Below, piece by piece: positions 27,203 to 37,211 of a stretch of DNA of 64,000 nt. This stretch comes from Flavobacteriaceae bacterium (GTDB lineage: Bacteria; Bacteroidota; Bacteroidia; Flavobacteriales; Flavobacteriaceae): positions 62,001 through 126,000 of the forward strand of contig JAHEET010000005.1 of NCBI GenBank assembly GCA_024640565.1. The letters are read 5' to 3'. A program made the position numbers and the translations under genes. The notes under the pieces were generated by a model. The model searched no databases and was not told the origin of the DNA. It was given only the letters and a program-made list of their open reading frames with translations. Every line of letters starts with the position of its first letter. Position 1 is the first letter of the stretch.

Positions 27203-30013
27203 TTGAGAACGCTTTCATCAATACCTATTTTCTTATTTCTTCTGAGCTTTCAAATGATGGCGCAACAAAATTCTATTAGCATAGCCGCTACTTTAGACGA
27301 TGCGAAGAACCTGTTAGAAATTCAACAAAAAATTGTTTATTACAATACTTCTGAGCAAGAGTTACAAAGTATTTTTCTTCACAATTGGCCCAACAGTTTT
27401 AAAAATAGAAAAACAGCACTATCGAAACGGTTTATTGAAGCGTATCAAAAAGATCTTTATTTCGCAAAAAAAGAGGAATTGGGCGCTACAGAAATAAAAA
27501 ACATCTCTGTAAATTTTGAAACCGCAACCTATAGAGTACTCGAAAAACAAATTGACCTTCTCGAGATTCCATTAAAAGAAACTCTAAAACAAAATGACAG
27601 TATTATTATCAATGCTACCTATCGTATAAAAATACCCAGTGCCAAATTTACAAGTTACGGAAAAACAGCAACCGGGTATCAGCTTCGCTATTGGTATTTA
27701 AATCCAGCTGTTTATCATAAACAGTGGCAATTGATGAGTAATTTAAACAATGATGATTTGTATGAAATTCCCAGCAATTATACCTTAGATTTAAAACTCT
27801 CCAAAGGATACAAAGTAAACAGTAATTTAAAAAAACAAAAAACTATTGGAAAAAATTTTAATCATTTTCATTTCACTGGAAAACAGAAAATTGATCTTAC
27901 TTTAGTGATTGATAAAGCGGATACATTCCAAATTTACAAAACAAAAAATCTTGCTGTTCATACAGATATTTTAAACGGTACGATTGACGATAAATTCGCC
28001 ACAAATATTCTAAATAGAGAACTCGATTTTCTTAAGAAATACCTCGGAGCATATCCTCACAAAGAAATTTTTCTTGATAACGTTGCCCAAAAAAAAGACC
28101 CAATATATGGATTAAGTCAACTTCCCGATTTTGTGAGACCTTTTTCAGATGCCTTTAAAACAGACATCACACTTTTTAAAATCTTAACGAAGAAGTATCT
28201 CGAAAATACACTTTTTGTAAACAAAAGAAAAGAACACTGGATTACAGACGGATTGCAATACTACCTAATGATGGAGTATGTAAACACCTTTTATCCGGAA
28301 GTAAAACTCTTGGGAAGTACCTCCAAATATTGGTTTCTTAAAAACTACAATGCAGCATCGTTAAACTTTAATGAAAAATATTCATTTGTATACCAATTAA
28401 GTGCACGAAGTTTTTTAGATCAACCACTTACAACAAGTGCCGATTCTTTATCGAATTTTAATCGAAGAATCGTAAACAAGTACAAAGCAGGTTTAGGGTT
28501 TAAATACCTAAAAGAGTATTTGGGCGCTGACGAACTCAATGGAGCTATAAAAGATTTATACCAAAATAAAAAGTTGCAAAAAGTGTCTACACAGGATTTT
28601 GAAAGCATCCTTGCTACCAAAACGACCAAAGACCTAAGTTGGTTTTTTGGTGATTATATTCAAACCAATAAGAAAATTGACTACACGATAAAAAAAACAG
28701 CAATTGCTGGAGACAGTATTCAAATCACCGTTAAAAACAAAAGAAACATTACAGCCCCTATTACATTGTATGGATTGAAAAATGAAGAAATCAAATTCAA
28801 AAAATGGTATTCTGCTATTGACAGTACGCGAGTAATTACTCTAAAAAACCTAGGCTACGATAAGTTTGCATTGAATTACAAAAAAGAATATCCAGAACAC
28901 AATATCTTAAACAATCAAAAAAGCATCAAGAAACGACTGCTCAAAAAACCCTTAAAATTTTCTTTTATAAAGGACATTCAAAACCCAAATTACACGCAAT
29001 TTTTTTATCAACCTACTTTTGATTATAACTTTTATAATGGGTTTATTTTGGGTCTCAAAACACACAACAAACCCATTACTCAAAGAAACTTAGAAGTTGT
29101 CTTAAAACCTTCGTACGCTTTTAAAAGCAACTCAATAAATGGAATGTTCTCCTTAAAATACAATCACTATTTTGAAGATACACGCATCTATAAAATAGCC
29201 TACGGACTTTTTGGAAGTACGCAATATTATGCAGAAGGACTTTCTTACAATGCATGGATTCCCTATGTGAATTTACAATTCAAAAGAAAATCACTACGCG
29301 GATTAAGTCGTGAATCAATTACAGCCAAAATGGTTAACATTCATAAGGAAACAAGCCCAAACCAGCCCTTTAAAGAACAGGATTCCTATGGTGTTTTTAA
29401 ACTCGATTACCAATATTCCAATCCAGACATTATTAAAGAATTTAGATATCGATTTAGTATAGAGGCTGCTAAAAAATTCTCTAAACTCTCGTTGGATCTC
29501 AGATACAGAGCTCTTACTGCAAAAGATAGACAATTGGATTTCAGGATTTATGCAGGTACCTTTTTAAACAATAAGACTACTGACGATTATTTTAGTTTTG
29601 GATTGGACAGAGCGAACGATTATTTATTTGAACTTAATTATTTTGGAAGGTCGGAAAGTTCAGGGATTTTTAGTCAACAATTTATTATTAATGAAGGAGG
29701 GTTTAAATCGATATTGCCAACTAGATTTGCCAATCAATACCTCCTTTCAACCAACTCGAGTATCGGTCTGTGGAAATGGATTGAAGCTTACAATGGTATT
29801 GCATTCCTAAAAAACAGAGGAGAATACCTTTATTTTGGGTATGAAAATGGGGTTCGATTTAATTTTATTCATAATATTTTAGAAGTTTATTTCCCCTTAT
29901 ACTCAAACAATGGATGGGAAATAGCGCAGCAATCCTATGCAGAAAAAATCAGGTTTACATTGTCCGCAGACATCCAATCTATTTATAATTTTTTTAGACG
30001 TGGCTTTTTATGA
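27203..30013 (+). CDS. M1-peptidase-like secreted protein lacking the zinc site, with barrel-like C-terminus
   Basis: A 936-residue exported protein with signal peptide (IPIFLFLLSFQMMAQ; the start is a TTG). Residues about 25-500 resemble the N-terminal and catalytic domains of M1 aminopeptidases, with W-xx-DGLQYYLMMEYV standing where M1 enzymes have W-xx-EGFA-x-Y. The HExxH motif expected about 20 residues earlier is replaced by KILTKKYLEN, and the third zinc ligand is also gone, so hydrolysis is unlikely. Residues about 590-936 alternate aromatic and polar residues in strands and end in a hydrophobic residue (FFRRGFL), like an outer-membrane beta-barrel. It follows the LOG gene by 16 bp. 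Function unknown. Confidence 0.75.
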   Translation: MRTLSSIPIFLFLLSFQMMAQQNSISIAATLDDAKNLLEIQQKIVYYNTSEQELQSIFLHNWPNSFKNRKTALSKRFIEAYQKDLYFAKKEELGATEIKNISVNFETATYRVLEKQIDLLEIPLKETLKQNDSIIINATYRIKIPSAKFTSYGKTATGYQLRYWYLNPAVYHKQWQLMSNLNNDDLYEIPSNYTLDLKLSKGYKVNSNLKKQKTIGKNFNHFHFTGKQKIDLTLVIDKADTFQIYKTKNLAVHTDILNGTIDDKFATNILNRELDFLKKYLGAYPHKEIFLDNVAQKKDPIYGLSQLPDFVRPFSDAFKTDITLFKILTKKYLENTLFVNKRKEHWITDGLQYYLMMEYVNTFYPEVKLLGSTSKYWFLKNYNAASLNFNEKYSFVYQLSARSFLDQPLTTSADSLSNFNRRIVNKYKAGLGFKYLKEYLGADELNGAIKDLYQNKKLQKVSTQDFESILATKTTKDLSWFFGDYIQTNKKIDYTIKKTAIAGDSIQITVKNKRNITAPITLYGLKNEEIKFKKWYSAIDSTRVITLKNLGYDKFALNYKKEYPEHNILNNQKSIKKRLLKKPLKFSFIKDIQNPNYTQFFYQPTFDYNFYNGFILGLKTHNKPITQRNLEVVLKPSYAFKSNSINGMFSLKYNHYFEDTRIYKIAYGLFGSTQYYAEGLSYNAWIPYVNLQFKRKSLRGLSRESITAKMVNIHKETSPNQPFKEQDSYGVFKLDYQYSNPDIIKEFRYRFSIEAAKKFSKLSLDLRYRALTAKDRQLDFRIYAGTFLNNKTTDDYFSFGLDRANDYLFELNYFGRSESSGIFSQQFIINEGGFKSILPTRFANQYLLSTNSSIGLWKWIEAYNGIAFLKNRGEYLYFGYENGVRFNFIHNILEVYFPLYSNNGWEIAQQSYAEKIRFTLSADIQSIYNFFRRGFL

Positions 30014-30099
30014 TATTCTCAATAAAAACATCCTTTTTAAGAATTAAATGCAACGGAACACGCTCAAAAGATAAATTTTTAGATTTAACTTAAAATAAG

Positions 30100-30107
30100 T
30101 ACTTTTG
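30100..30107 (+). promoter_or_regulatory. -7 box TACTTTTG of the E1 gene
   Basis: Exact TAnnTTTG match 19 bp before the ATG at 30127; a TTA lies 18 nt further upstream in place of TTG. Predicted RNA start near 30114. Confidence 0.55.
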
Positions 30108-30126
30108 TACCACTAAAAAATAGTTT

Positions 30127-32577
30127 ATGACAAACACGGAAACACAACAAAAACAAAACATTTCCTTTGAAGATTTCAAAAATGAAGTCCTTAAAGATTA
30201 CAAAATCGCAAGAGTTAGTAGAGAATGTAGTTTGTTGGGGAGACGTGAAGTTTTAACTGGAAAAGCAAAGTTTGGGATTTTTGGCGATGGAAAAGAAGTG
30301 CCGCAATTGGCCTTAGCCAAAGCTTTTAAAAATGGTGACTTTAGATCTGGATATTATAGAGATCAAACCTTTATGATGGCTATTGATGAACTGACCCCAC
30401 AACAGTTTTTTTCGGGATTGTATGCACATACAGACATTGAAGTTGAACCCATGTCGGCAGGAAGGCAAATGGGAGGACATTTTGCAACACATAGTTTGCA
30501 TGAAGATGGTTCTTGGAAAAATCTCACCAAACAAAAAAATTCTTCCTCAGACATCTCTCCTACAGCCGCTCAAATGCCACGATTGTTAGGGTTGGCTCAA
30601 GCTTCTAAAATTTTCAGAAATGTTCCCGTACTAAGAAATCATACGCAATTTTCGGACAACGGAAATGAGGTTGCTTGGGGAACAATTGGAAATGCGAGTA
30701 CTAGTGAAGGGGTGTTTTTTGAGACAATAAATGCAGCCGGTGTGCTTCAAGTACCAATGATTATGAGTGTTTGGGATGATGATTACGGAATCTCAGTACA
30801 TGCAAAACATCAAACAACAAAAGAAAGTATTTCTGAAATTTTAAAAGGTTTTCAAAGAGATGAAAACCATGATGGATACGAAATTTTGGTGGTAAATGGC
30901 TGGGATTATGTGCAGTTGATAGAAGTCTATCAAAAAGCTTCCGAAATCGCAAGAACAAACCATGTACCCGTTTTAATTCATGTAAAAGAATTGACACAAC
31001 CACAGGGGCATTCAACCTCTGGATCACACGAACGTTACAAAAGTGTTGATCGCTTAAAATGGGAAAAAGATTTTGATTGTATTGCTAAAATGCGCGCATG
31101 GATTCTAGACTTTGAATTGGAAACTGAAGATGGAACTGTCTTGCGATTTGTAGATACCGAAGAAACATTAATTCTTATTGATAAAGAAGCAAAAAAAGAA
31201 GTAAACAATGCCAAAAGAGCTGCTTGGAACGCCTATTTAAATGAAATTAAAGGAGAACTGAATACTGCTGTTAATTTATTAGAAAGCGCTGCTCAGAAAA
31301 GCAGCAACAAAACTTTTATCACAAAATACAAAATCGATTTATCTGAAATTGTAGAACCCAACAGGAAAGATATTTTGGTGGCACTACGTAAAAGTGTTCG
31401 CTTTTTAAAAGATGAAAACTTTTCTGAAAAAACAGCACTTCAACAATTTATAACAACCTATTCCAAAAGAATCCAACAAAAGTACTCTTCCCATTTAACC
31501 AGTGAAACAGAAAAATCTGTTTTAAATATTCACCCAGAAAAGCCAAGATATAAAGAAGAAAAAAAACTTGTCGATGCACGTATTATTATGCGTGATAATT
31601 TTGACGTATTACTCAAAAAACATCCGGAACTGTTAATGTTTGGCGAAGATTCAGGCTTTATTGGAGACGTCAACCAAGGATTGGAAGGGTTGCAAAAAAA
31701 ATATGGCGAATTAAGGGTTGCAGATACAGGAATTAGAGAAGCTACTATTATTGGACAAGGTATAGGAATGGCTATGAGAGGCTTAAGACCCATTGCAGAA
31801 ATTCAGTATTTAGATTATTTAATCTATGCACTACAGATTTTGAGTGATGATTTAGCCACACTACTTTACAGAACCTTCGGTAGACAAAAAGCCCCCGTAA
31901 TTATTAGAACGCGCGGACATCGATTGGAAGGGATTTGGCATGCAGGTTCTCCCATGGGAGGAATCATTAATAATGTAAGAGGAATCCATGTTTTAGTCCC
32001 AAGAAACATGACAAAAGCCGCCGGTTTTTACAACACACTCTTAGAAGGAGATGAACCTGCAATTGTAATTGAGTGTTTGAATGGGTACCGCTTAAAAGAA
32101 GAAATGCCTGTAAACTTAGGAAGCTATAAAACACCAATTGGTGTTATTGAAACAATAAAGCAGGGAGACGACCTCACCGTAATTTCTTATGGATCTACCC
32201 TAAGAATTGTAGAAGAAGCAGCCCGAGATCTCGCTCAAGTTGACATTCATATCGAAATTATTGATGCACAATCGCTCCTCCCTTTTGACATACATCATGA
32301 AACCGTAAAATCAATTGCCAAAACCAATCGATTGTTGGTGGTAGATGAAGACCTTCCAGGAGGTGCTTCAGCCTATTTATTACAAGAAATTTTAGAAAAC
32401 CAAAATGGATATCAATATCTAGATAGCAAACCTGCGACCCTCACTTCAAAAGCACACCGACCTGCATACGGAACAGATGGAGACTATTTTTCAAAACCTT
32501 CTGCAGAAGATGTATTCGAAAAAGTATATGAAATGATGCATGAGGTAAATCCTTTAAAATACAAGAGCTTGTTTTAA
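30127..32577 (+). CDS. 2-oxoacid (branched-chain type) dehydrogenase E1, fused alpha and beta subunits
   Basis: Thiamine-diphosphate enzyme that decarboxylates 2-oxoacids and loads the acyl group onto lipoyl-E2. The 816 residues combine an alpha-type half (about 1-450, with GRQMGGHFATHS, the TPP-binding GNASTSEGVFFETIN and WDDDYGIS) and a beta-type half (about 475-816, with MFGEDSGFIGDVNQGLEGLQ, TGIREATIIGQGIGMAMRG and DEDLPGGASAY). Fusion of both subunits in one chain is common in Bacteroidota. Upstream spacer of 113 bp has a good -7 box; a terminator follows, so the gene is probably monocistronic. Preference for branched-chain substrates is inferred from family resemblance. Confidence 0.92.
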   Translation: MTNTETQQKQNISFEDFKNEVLKDYKIARVSRECSLLGRREVLTGKAKFGIFGDGKEVPQLALAKAFKNGDFRSGYYRDQTFMMAIDELTPQQFFSGLYAHTDIEVEPMSAGRQMGGHFATHSLHEDGSWKNLTKQKNSSSDISPTAAQMPRLLGLAQASKIFRNVPVLRNHTQFSDNGNEVAWGTIGNASTSEGVFFETINAAGVLQVPMIMSVWDDDYGISVHAKHQTTKESISEILKGFQRDENHDGYEILVVNGWDYVQLIEVYQKASEIARTNHVPVLIHVKELTQPQGHSTSGSHERYKSVDRLKWEKDFDCIAKMRAWILDFELETEDGTVLRFVDTEETLILIDKEAKKEVNNAKRAAWNAYLNEIKGELNTAVNLLESAAQKSSNKTFITKYKIDLSEIVEPNRKDILVALRKSVRFLKDENFSEKTALQQFITTYSKRIQQKYSSHLTSETEKSVLNIHPEKPRYKEEKKLVDARIIMRDNFDVLLKKHPELLMFGEDSGFIGDVNQGLEGLQKKYGELRVADTGIREATIIGQGIGMAMRGLRPIAEIQYLDYLIYALQILSDDLATLLYRTFGRQKAPVIIRTRGHRLEGIWHAGSPMGGIINNVRGIHVLVPRNMTKAAGFYNTLLEGDEPAIVIECLNGYRLKEEMPVNLGSYKTPIGVIETIKQGDDLTVISYGSTLRIVEEAARDLAQVDIHIEIIDAQSLLPFDIHHETVKSIAKTNRLLVVDEDLPGGASAYLLQEILENQNGYQYLDSKPATLTSKAHRPAYGTDGDYFSKPSAEDVFEKVYEMMHEVNPLKYKSLF

Positions 32578-32591
32578 AAATAAGCCTTTAT

Positions 32592-32633
32592 AAAGAAAGC
32601 GCAAACAGCTATGTTTTGCGCTTTCTTTTTTTT
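32592..32633 (+). terminator. intrinsic terminator after the E1 gene
   Basis: GAAAGCGCAAA (32595-32605) pairs with TTTGCGCTTTC (32615-32625), an 11-bp stem with a 9-nt loop, followed by eight T. Confidence 0.92.
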
Positions 32634-32701
32634 AGTCAATAATTAAACATTTCATCCCTTTTTTTAATATTTTAGTAAGCAATTAATCAATGCATTTACT
32701 C

Positions 32702-35140
32702 ATGAAAAAAATACTTTTATTTTTAGTGCTTTTCACTTTTGTACAGCCAATTGAATTGAACGCACAAAGCGGAAGAATCAAACGAAAAAAGAAACCTAAA
32801 AAAGCGTTAAAAGTTGCTACCGTGAAAAAGAAGGATAAAGCAACAACCTACACTGATTTTGTAACTTCAAAAACAAAAACAGATGAAGGACTCTTTCATG
32901 TTCACCAAAACAACAATTCGTTTCTCTATGAAATTCCAAAATCCTATTTTGGAAAAGAAATGATTTTAGTTACAAGAATCAAAGACATCCCTGCTGATCT
33001 GGGTGGAGGATACGTAAATGCTGGTTCTAAAATAAACACCCAAGTAGTTGTCTGGGAAAAATTTCAAAACAAAATTCTTTTAAAAGTAAAATCATACAAT
33101 GCAATTGCCAATGATTCTTTACCAATCTACAAATCGGTCAAAGCAAATAACCTAGAACCTATCATTTTTGCCTTTGATATCAAATCGCACAATCTAGATT
33201 CGACCGCAGTTTTGATAGACGTTACCAAATTTTTTACGACCGATGTAAAAGCAATTACAGGACTCCCAGAACGATTCAGAAAAACCTACAAAGTAAAAAG
33301 ACTCGATGCATCAAGAAGCTTTATCAATACCATTAAAAGCTATCCTAACAATATCGAGGTAGTGCAAGATTTTACTTTTGATGCAGCTGCACCTCCAAGC
33401 AACCGAAGCTCAAATACCATCAGCATACGCATCAATCAATCAATGATTTTGTTGCCAGAAAAACCAATGATGCCTCGATTGTACGACAAGCGAGTTGGTT
33501 ATTTTTCTATAGAAAACATTGACTACAACTCAGAGGCATTAAAAGCAGATAGCAAAAGATACATAAGACGATGGCGACTAGAACCTACAGATGAAGCAGC
33601 CTATGAAAGAGGTGAATTAGTAGCTCCCAAAAAACCGATTGTATACTATATAGACCCAGCAACTCCTATAAAACTCAGAAAATACATCAAGCAAGGAGTA
33701 GACGATTGGCAAAAGGTTTTTGAAACTGCAGGTTTTAAAAATGCCATTTATGCCAAAATGCCCCCAACAAAAGAAGAAGATCCTGAATTTAGCATGGAAG
33801 ATATTCGCTATTCGTCCATAAGATATGTAGCAAGTACAACCCGAAATGCAACAGGCCCAAGTGTCTCAGATCCACGAACTGGAGAAATTATTGAAAGTGA
33901 CATTATCTGGTATCACAACCATTTGCGTTCCTATAGAAACCGTTACTTGCTAGAAACAGGCGCAGCAAACCCATCTGCCCGAACATTGGATACCAAACCA
34001 GAAGAAATTGGCGAAATGATGCGCATGGTCATTGCTCATGAAGTGGGTCATGCACTGGGCTTGCCCCACAATATGGCAGCAAGTTTTGCCTATCCAGTAG
34101 ACTCGCTTCGCTCAGGGAAATTTACTCAGAAATATGGGATAGCCGCTACCATTATGGATTATGCTCGCTACAATTACATTGCACAACCGGGAGACAAAAA
34201 TATCCGATTCATAAGACAATTAGGACCTTATGACCATTATGCTATCAATTGGGGATACCGAAAAATTTCATCAGCAAAACAACCAAAGGACGAAGTAAAA
34301 ACCCTTGACAAATGGATTTCCGAAAAAGGAAATGACCCAAAATATCGTTTTGGAGGACAGCGTTTTGATCCATCTTCACAAACAGAAGGCATTGGAAATG
34401 ACCAAGTAAAGGCAAGTACCTACGGAATAAAAAACTTAAAAATTGTTGCCAAAAACCTCCCTAAATGGACTTCAGATCAAACCAATAATTATGAAGATTT
34501 AAGTGAATTATATGGTGAACTTTTAAGTGTATGGAATCGATATGTTGGACATGTTGCTGGAAATATTGGCGGCGTTTATGAATTCAACAAAAAGCCTGAG
34601 CAATCTGGAAGTGTTTATCAAACAGTGCCTAAGAAAAGACAAATTGAAGCGCTAAATTGGTTGCTGAAAAACACCTTTCAAACACAAAAATGGCTGCTTG
34701 ATAAAGAAATTTTAAATAAAATTGGTGAAACCGGTTATAGTGATCGCCTCTTAAGGTATCAAAACAGACATTTAAATAGCCTTTTAAATGTAAGGACTTT
34801 GAAAAGAATGATTGATGCAGCGGTTATTGAAACTGAATATTATGCAGCATCGGACATGATAAACAGCTTGCGAAGAGGAATTTTTAGTGAAACTAGAAAG
34901 GCGCAGAATGTCGACTTGTTTCGACGAAATCTTCAAAAATCTTTCATCGAACGCATGGGTGTTTTAATGAACGATTCTAATACCAAGAACACAGATATTA
35001 CTTCCATAATTCGAGGCGAATTAGTACGCTTAAAGTACAGCCTAAGCATGGCGAGTAAGAGCGCTGTCAATACGATGACCAAATACCACTTCAAAGATTG
35101 TTTGCATCGAATTGAAACCCTTTTAAATCCAATAAAATAA
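32702..35140 (+). CDS. secreted zinc-dependent metalloprotease (DUF5117/DUF5118 type)
   Basis: A large exported zinc protease of the metzincin-like group found in Bacteroidota. The start at 32702 gives a signal peptide (MKKILLFLVLFTFVQPIELNAQ); an ATG four codons upstream (32690) is possible. After a basic linker, the N-terminal region (about 40-320) matches DUF5118/DUF5117, then the catalytic motif HEVGHALGLPH at residues 446-456 supplies three His ligands and Glu447. The helical C-terminal part (about 600-812) is of unknown role. 812 residues is normal. It ends exactly where DUF2851 ends on the opposite strand. Confidence 0.9.
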   Translation: MKKILLFLVLFTFVQPIELNAQSGRIKRKKKPKKALKVATVKKKDKATTYTDFVTSKTKTDEGLFHVHQNNNSFLYEIPKSYFGKEMILVTRIKDIPADLGGGYVNAGSKINTQVVVWEKFQNKILLKVKSYNAIANDSLPIYKSVKANNLEPIIFAFDIKSHNLDSTAVLIDVTKFFTTDVKAITGLPERFRKTYKVKRLDASRSFINTIKSYPNNIEVVQDFTFDAAAPPSNRSSNTISIRINQSMILLPEKPMMPRLYDKRVGYFSIENIDYNSEALKADSKRYIRRWRLEPTDEAAYERGELVAPKKPIVYYIDPATPIKLRKYIKQGVDDWQKVFETAGFKNAIYAKMPPTKEEDPEFSMEDIRYSSIRYVASTTRNATGPSVSDPRTGEIIESDIIWYHNHLRSYRNRYLLETGAANPSARTLDTKPEEIGEMMRMVIAHEVGHALGLPHNMAASFAYPVDSLRSGKFTQKYGIAATIMDYARYNYIAQPGDKNIRFIRQLGPYDHYAINWGYRKISSAKQPKDEVKTLDKWISEKGNDPKYRFGGQRFDPSSQTEGIGNDQVKASTYGIKNLKIVAKNLPKWTSDQTNNYEDLSELYGELLSVWNRYVGHVAGNIGGVYEFNKKPEQSGSVYQTVPKKRQIEALNWLLKNTFQTQKWLLDKEILNKIGETGYSDRLLRYQNRHLNSLLNVRTLKRMIDAAVIETEYYAASDMINSLRRGIFSETRKAQNVDLFRRNLQKSFIERMGVLMNDSNTKNTDITSIIRGELVRLKYSLSMASKSAVNTMTKYHFKDCLHRIETLLNPIK

Positions 35141-36415
35141 TTACTTATTGGACAAAACAGCATTTCCTATTGCGCACTCTAAACAACGTTTGGGTGCGCA
35201 ATAATTATTTTTAAGCTCCAATAAGCTCTGAGTATCAAAGGCCGATTTTGAAGCAATTTTGAAACTTTCAAACTTGGATATAATTGCGTTTTTCTCAGGT
35301 TTTAGTTGATTCAAAACCGAGCGTATTTCAACTTCATTGACGCCGCCTCTACTCTTTTCGTAGACAAATTTTAGAGGAATAATAGTGTTGATAATTAACA
35401 AATCAATAAAAGCTTTGCTAAGTCGTTTTGTTGATTTTTTTGACACCGTTTCAAAGGTATAATGCTGTTGCCAAAAAGAAGGTAGCGAAACGGTAAACAA
35501 GCCGTAAAATACTTCTATTTTAGAAACCTGCATTAATTTAGAAAATAAATTTTGATGCAAATGATACAAGGAAACCAATTGCGCAATTCGAAGGGTTGGG
35601 AAATTGGTGGGACGCATTCTAAAAAATGAAAACTGTTGTTTTAAAAGCGGTTGTAAGGCATATTTATGTTGCAAATAAGCATATTCTTTTTTTAAGGCTA
35701 AGTAATAGACTTCTTCAAGCTCTTCCGCTAAAAAACCAGCCTGACCAAAAAACAATGCCATTAACTGTTGCTCGTTGGCACGCACTTTTCTAACAATTGA
35801 AAAGTCGATGGATTTTGAAAGTGACAAGAATGCATCAGCATTCACTTTTAAACCAAAATTTTTTGCTAAAAGTTGAAACAAAACGGCTTCAAAATCATTG
35901 TTTTGATGAACCAACAATGCATCAATAAATAGTGACTTACGCTCTAAACGTTCAAAAAACAAACGTTCTTTCCAGTTCGAAAAACGAAAAGAATCCAAGA
36001 TATTTACCTGGGTTCCACATGGGATCCAATTGGAAGTAACCTTAGATAATTGCAAATACCTTGTCAACAAGCTTGGTGCAATCAAATCCTTTAAAACCAA
36101 AGTAGTCAGTACTGCATTCCCCTTCAAATAAACCGCTACATCATACTCATAAACAACATGCAAAATCGTAGCATCATAGTTGACATCATTCTCATGGTGA
36201 TGGGCATACCAATCGGAAGATTTTAGGTGAATCTCTACATTCCCCACCCAAATTTGGTGGTTTATTCTAATCTGAGCGTTTAAAAAATCTGGACTTGCAT
36301 TTCGATTGTGCATTCCGGGTTTTAAAATATGTATGACTTCATTTTCTATGGAATGTAAATGCTCTTTTTTAAACAATTGATACTTCCAAACATAGTGCAA
36401 AAAATCTTCTTTCAT
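35141..36415 (-). CDS. DUF2851 family protein
   Basis: A 424-residue protein of family DUF2851, present in most Bacteroidota and of unknown function. Family features are the start MKEDFLHYVWKYQLF, SPDFLNAQIRI, WVGNVEIHLKSSDWYAHHH and the acidic/His-rich NYDATILHVVYEYD, which resembles a nuclease-like core, and the C-terminal CAPKRCLECAIGNAVL with a Cys cluster. Stop codon abuts that of the metalloprotease (convergent, zero spacing). No promoter of the TAnnTTTG type is evident in the 130-bp divergent spacer to the nitroreductase. Confidence 0.88.
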   Translation of the reverse strand: MKEDFLHYVWKYQLFKKEHLHSIENEVIHILKPGMHNRNASPDFLNAQIRINHQIWVGNVEIHLKSSDWYAHHHENDVNYDATILHVVYEYDVAVYLKGNAVLTTLVLKDLIAPSLLTRYLQLSKVTSNWIPCGTQVNILDSFRFSNWKERLFFERLERKSLFIDALLVHQNNDFEAVLFQLLAKNFGLKVNADAFLSLSKSIDFSIVRKVRANEQQLMALFFGQAGFLAEELEEVYYLALKKEYAYLQHKYALQPLLKQQFSFFRMRPTNFPTLRIAQLVSLYHLHQNLFSKLMQVSKIEVFYGLFTVSLPSFWQQHYTFETVSKKSTKRLSKAFIDLLIINTIIPLKFVYEKSRGGVNEVEIRSVLNQLKPEKNAIISKFESFKIASKSAFDTQSLLELKNNYCAPKRCLECAIGNAVLSNK

Positions 36416-36519
36416 AGCTTAATTTTTTGAATGTTAATGTACAAAAAATTAAAAAGAATTTATTTATATACGCATCAATTATTACGATTAACAAAGTCAA
36501 AACATAGCCATAATAACAC

Positions 36520-36527
36520 TATTTTTG
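36520..36527 (+). promoter_or_regulatory. -7 box TATTTTTG of the nitroreductase-pepD unit
   Basis: Exact TAnnTTTG match 18 bp before the ATG at 36546. Upstream sequence is AT-rich without a clear TTG. Confidence 0.5.
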
Positions 36528-36545
36528 CTAAAAAATTAAACAGAG

Positions 36546-37178
36546 ATGAACACAATTGAAAGTTTGCAATGGCGCTATGCGACAAAAAAATTTGATCGCT
36601 CCAAAAAGTTGTCAAACTCCCAAATAAACACCTTAAAAGAAGCATTTAACTTAACGGCTACTTCCTACGGACTTCAGCCCATAAAATTAGTTGTCATCCA
36701 GCATGAAAAAATTCAAGAAAGGCTCGTTTCTGCCTCTTGGAATCAACAACAAATTGCTCAAGCTTCGCATGTTTTAGTCATTTGTATTCAAGATGATTTC
36801 ACTTCCAAAGAGGTCGTAAATTATTTTGACCTCGTTAAAAAAACAAGAAACACACCCGATGAGATTTTAAACTCTTTTAGATCATTTTTGATTGCTGAAA
36901 TAGACAAAAAAACTCCTGAAGAATTGAATATCTGGAACAAAAATCAAGCCTATTTAGCCCTAGGAAACTTACTTACAGTATGTGCCATAGAAAAAATAGA
37001 CGCCTGCCCTATGGAGGGTTTTATTCCTGAACAGTATGATGAAATTCTGGGATTAAAAGCGCAGGGATTAACTGCTACCCTGGTTTTACCCGTTGGTTTT
37101 AGAGCCGATGATGATGCCATGAAAGATCTTGCAAAAGTTCGTAAAGTATTGGGTGATTCAATCATCGAAATTTCGTAA
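36546..37178 (+). CDS. NAD(P)H-dependent oxidoreductase, nitroreductase family
   Basis: An FMN enzyme of the NfsB/nitroreductase group that reduces nitro compounds or quinones with NAD(P)H; the natural substrate is unknown. The 210 residues begin with the FMN-phosphate binding WRYATKKFDRSKKL and include the SYGLQPIKLVVI segment, CAIEKIDACPMEGF and the C-terminal LPVGFRADDD. Same strand as pepD, 33 bp upstream, so likely cotranscribed. Confidence 0.9.
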   Translation: MNTIESLQWRYATKKFDRSKKLSNSQINTLKEAFNLTATSYGLQPIKLVVIQHEKIQERLVSASWNQQQIAQASHVLVICIQDDFTSKEVVNYFDLVKKTRNTPDEILNSFRSFLIAEIDKKTPEELNIWNKNQAYLALGNLLTVCAIEKIDACPMEGFIPEQYDEILGLKAQGLTATLVLPVGFRADDDAMKDLAKVRKVLGDSIIEIS

Positions 37179-37211
37179 TTTTAAGGTTCTAAAAAATAGC
37201 CGCCACAATCT

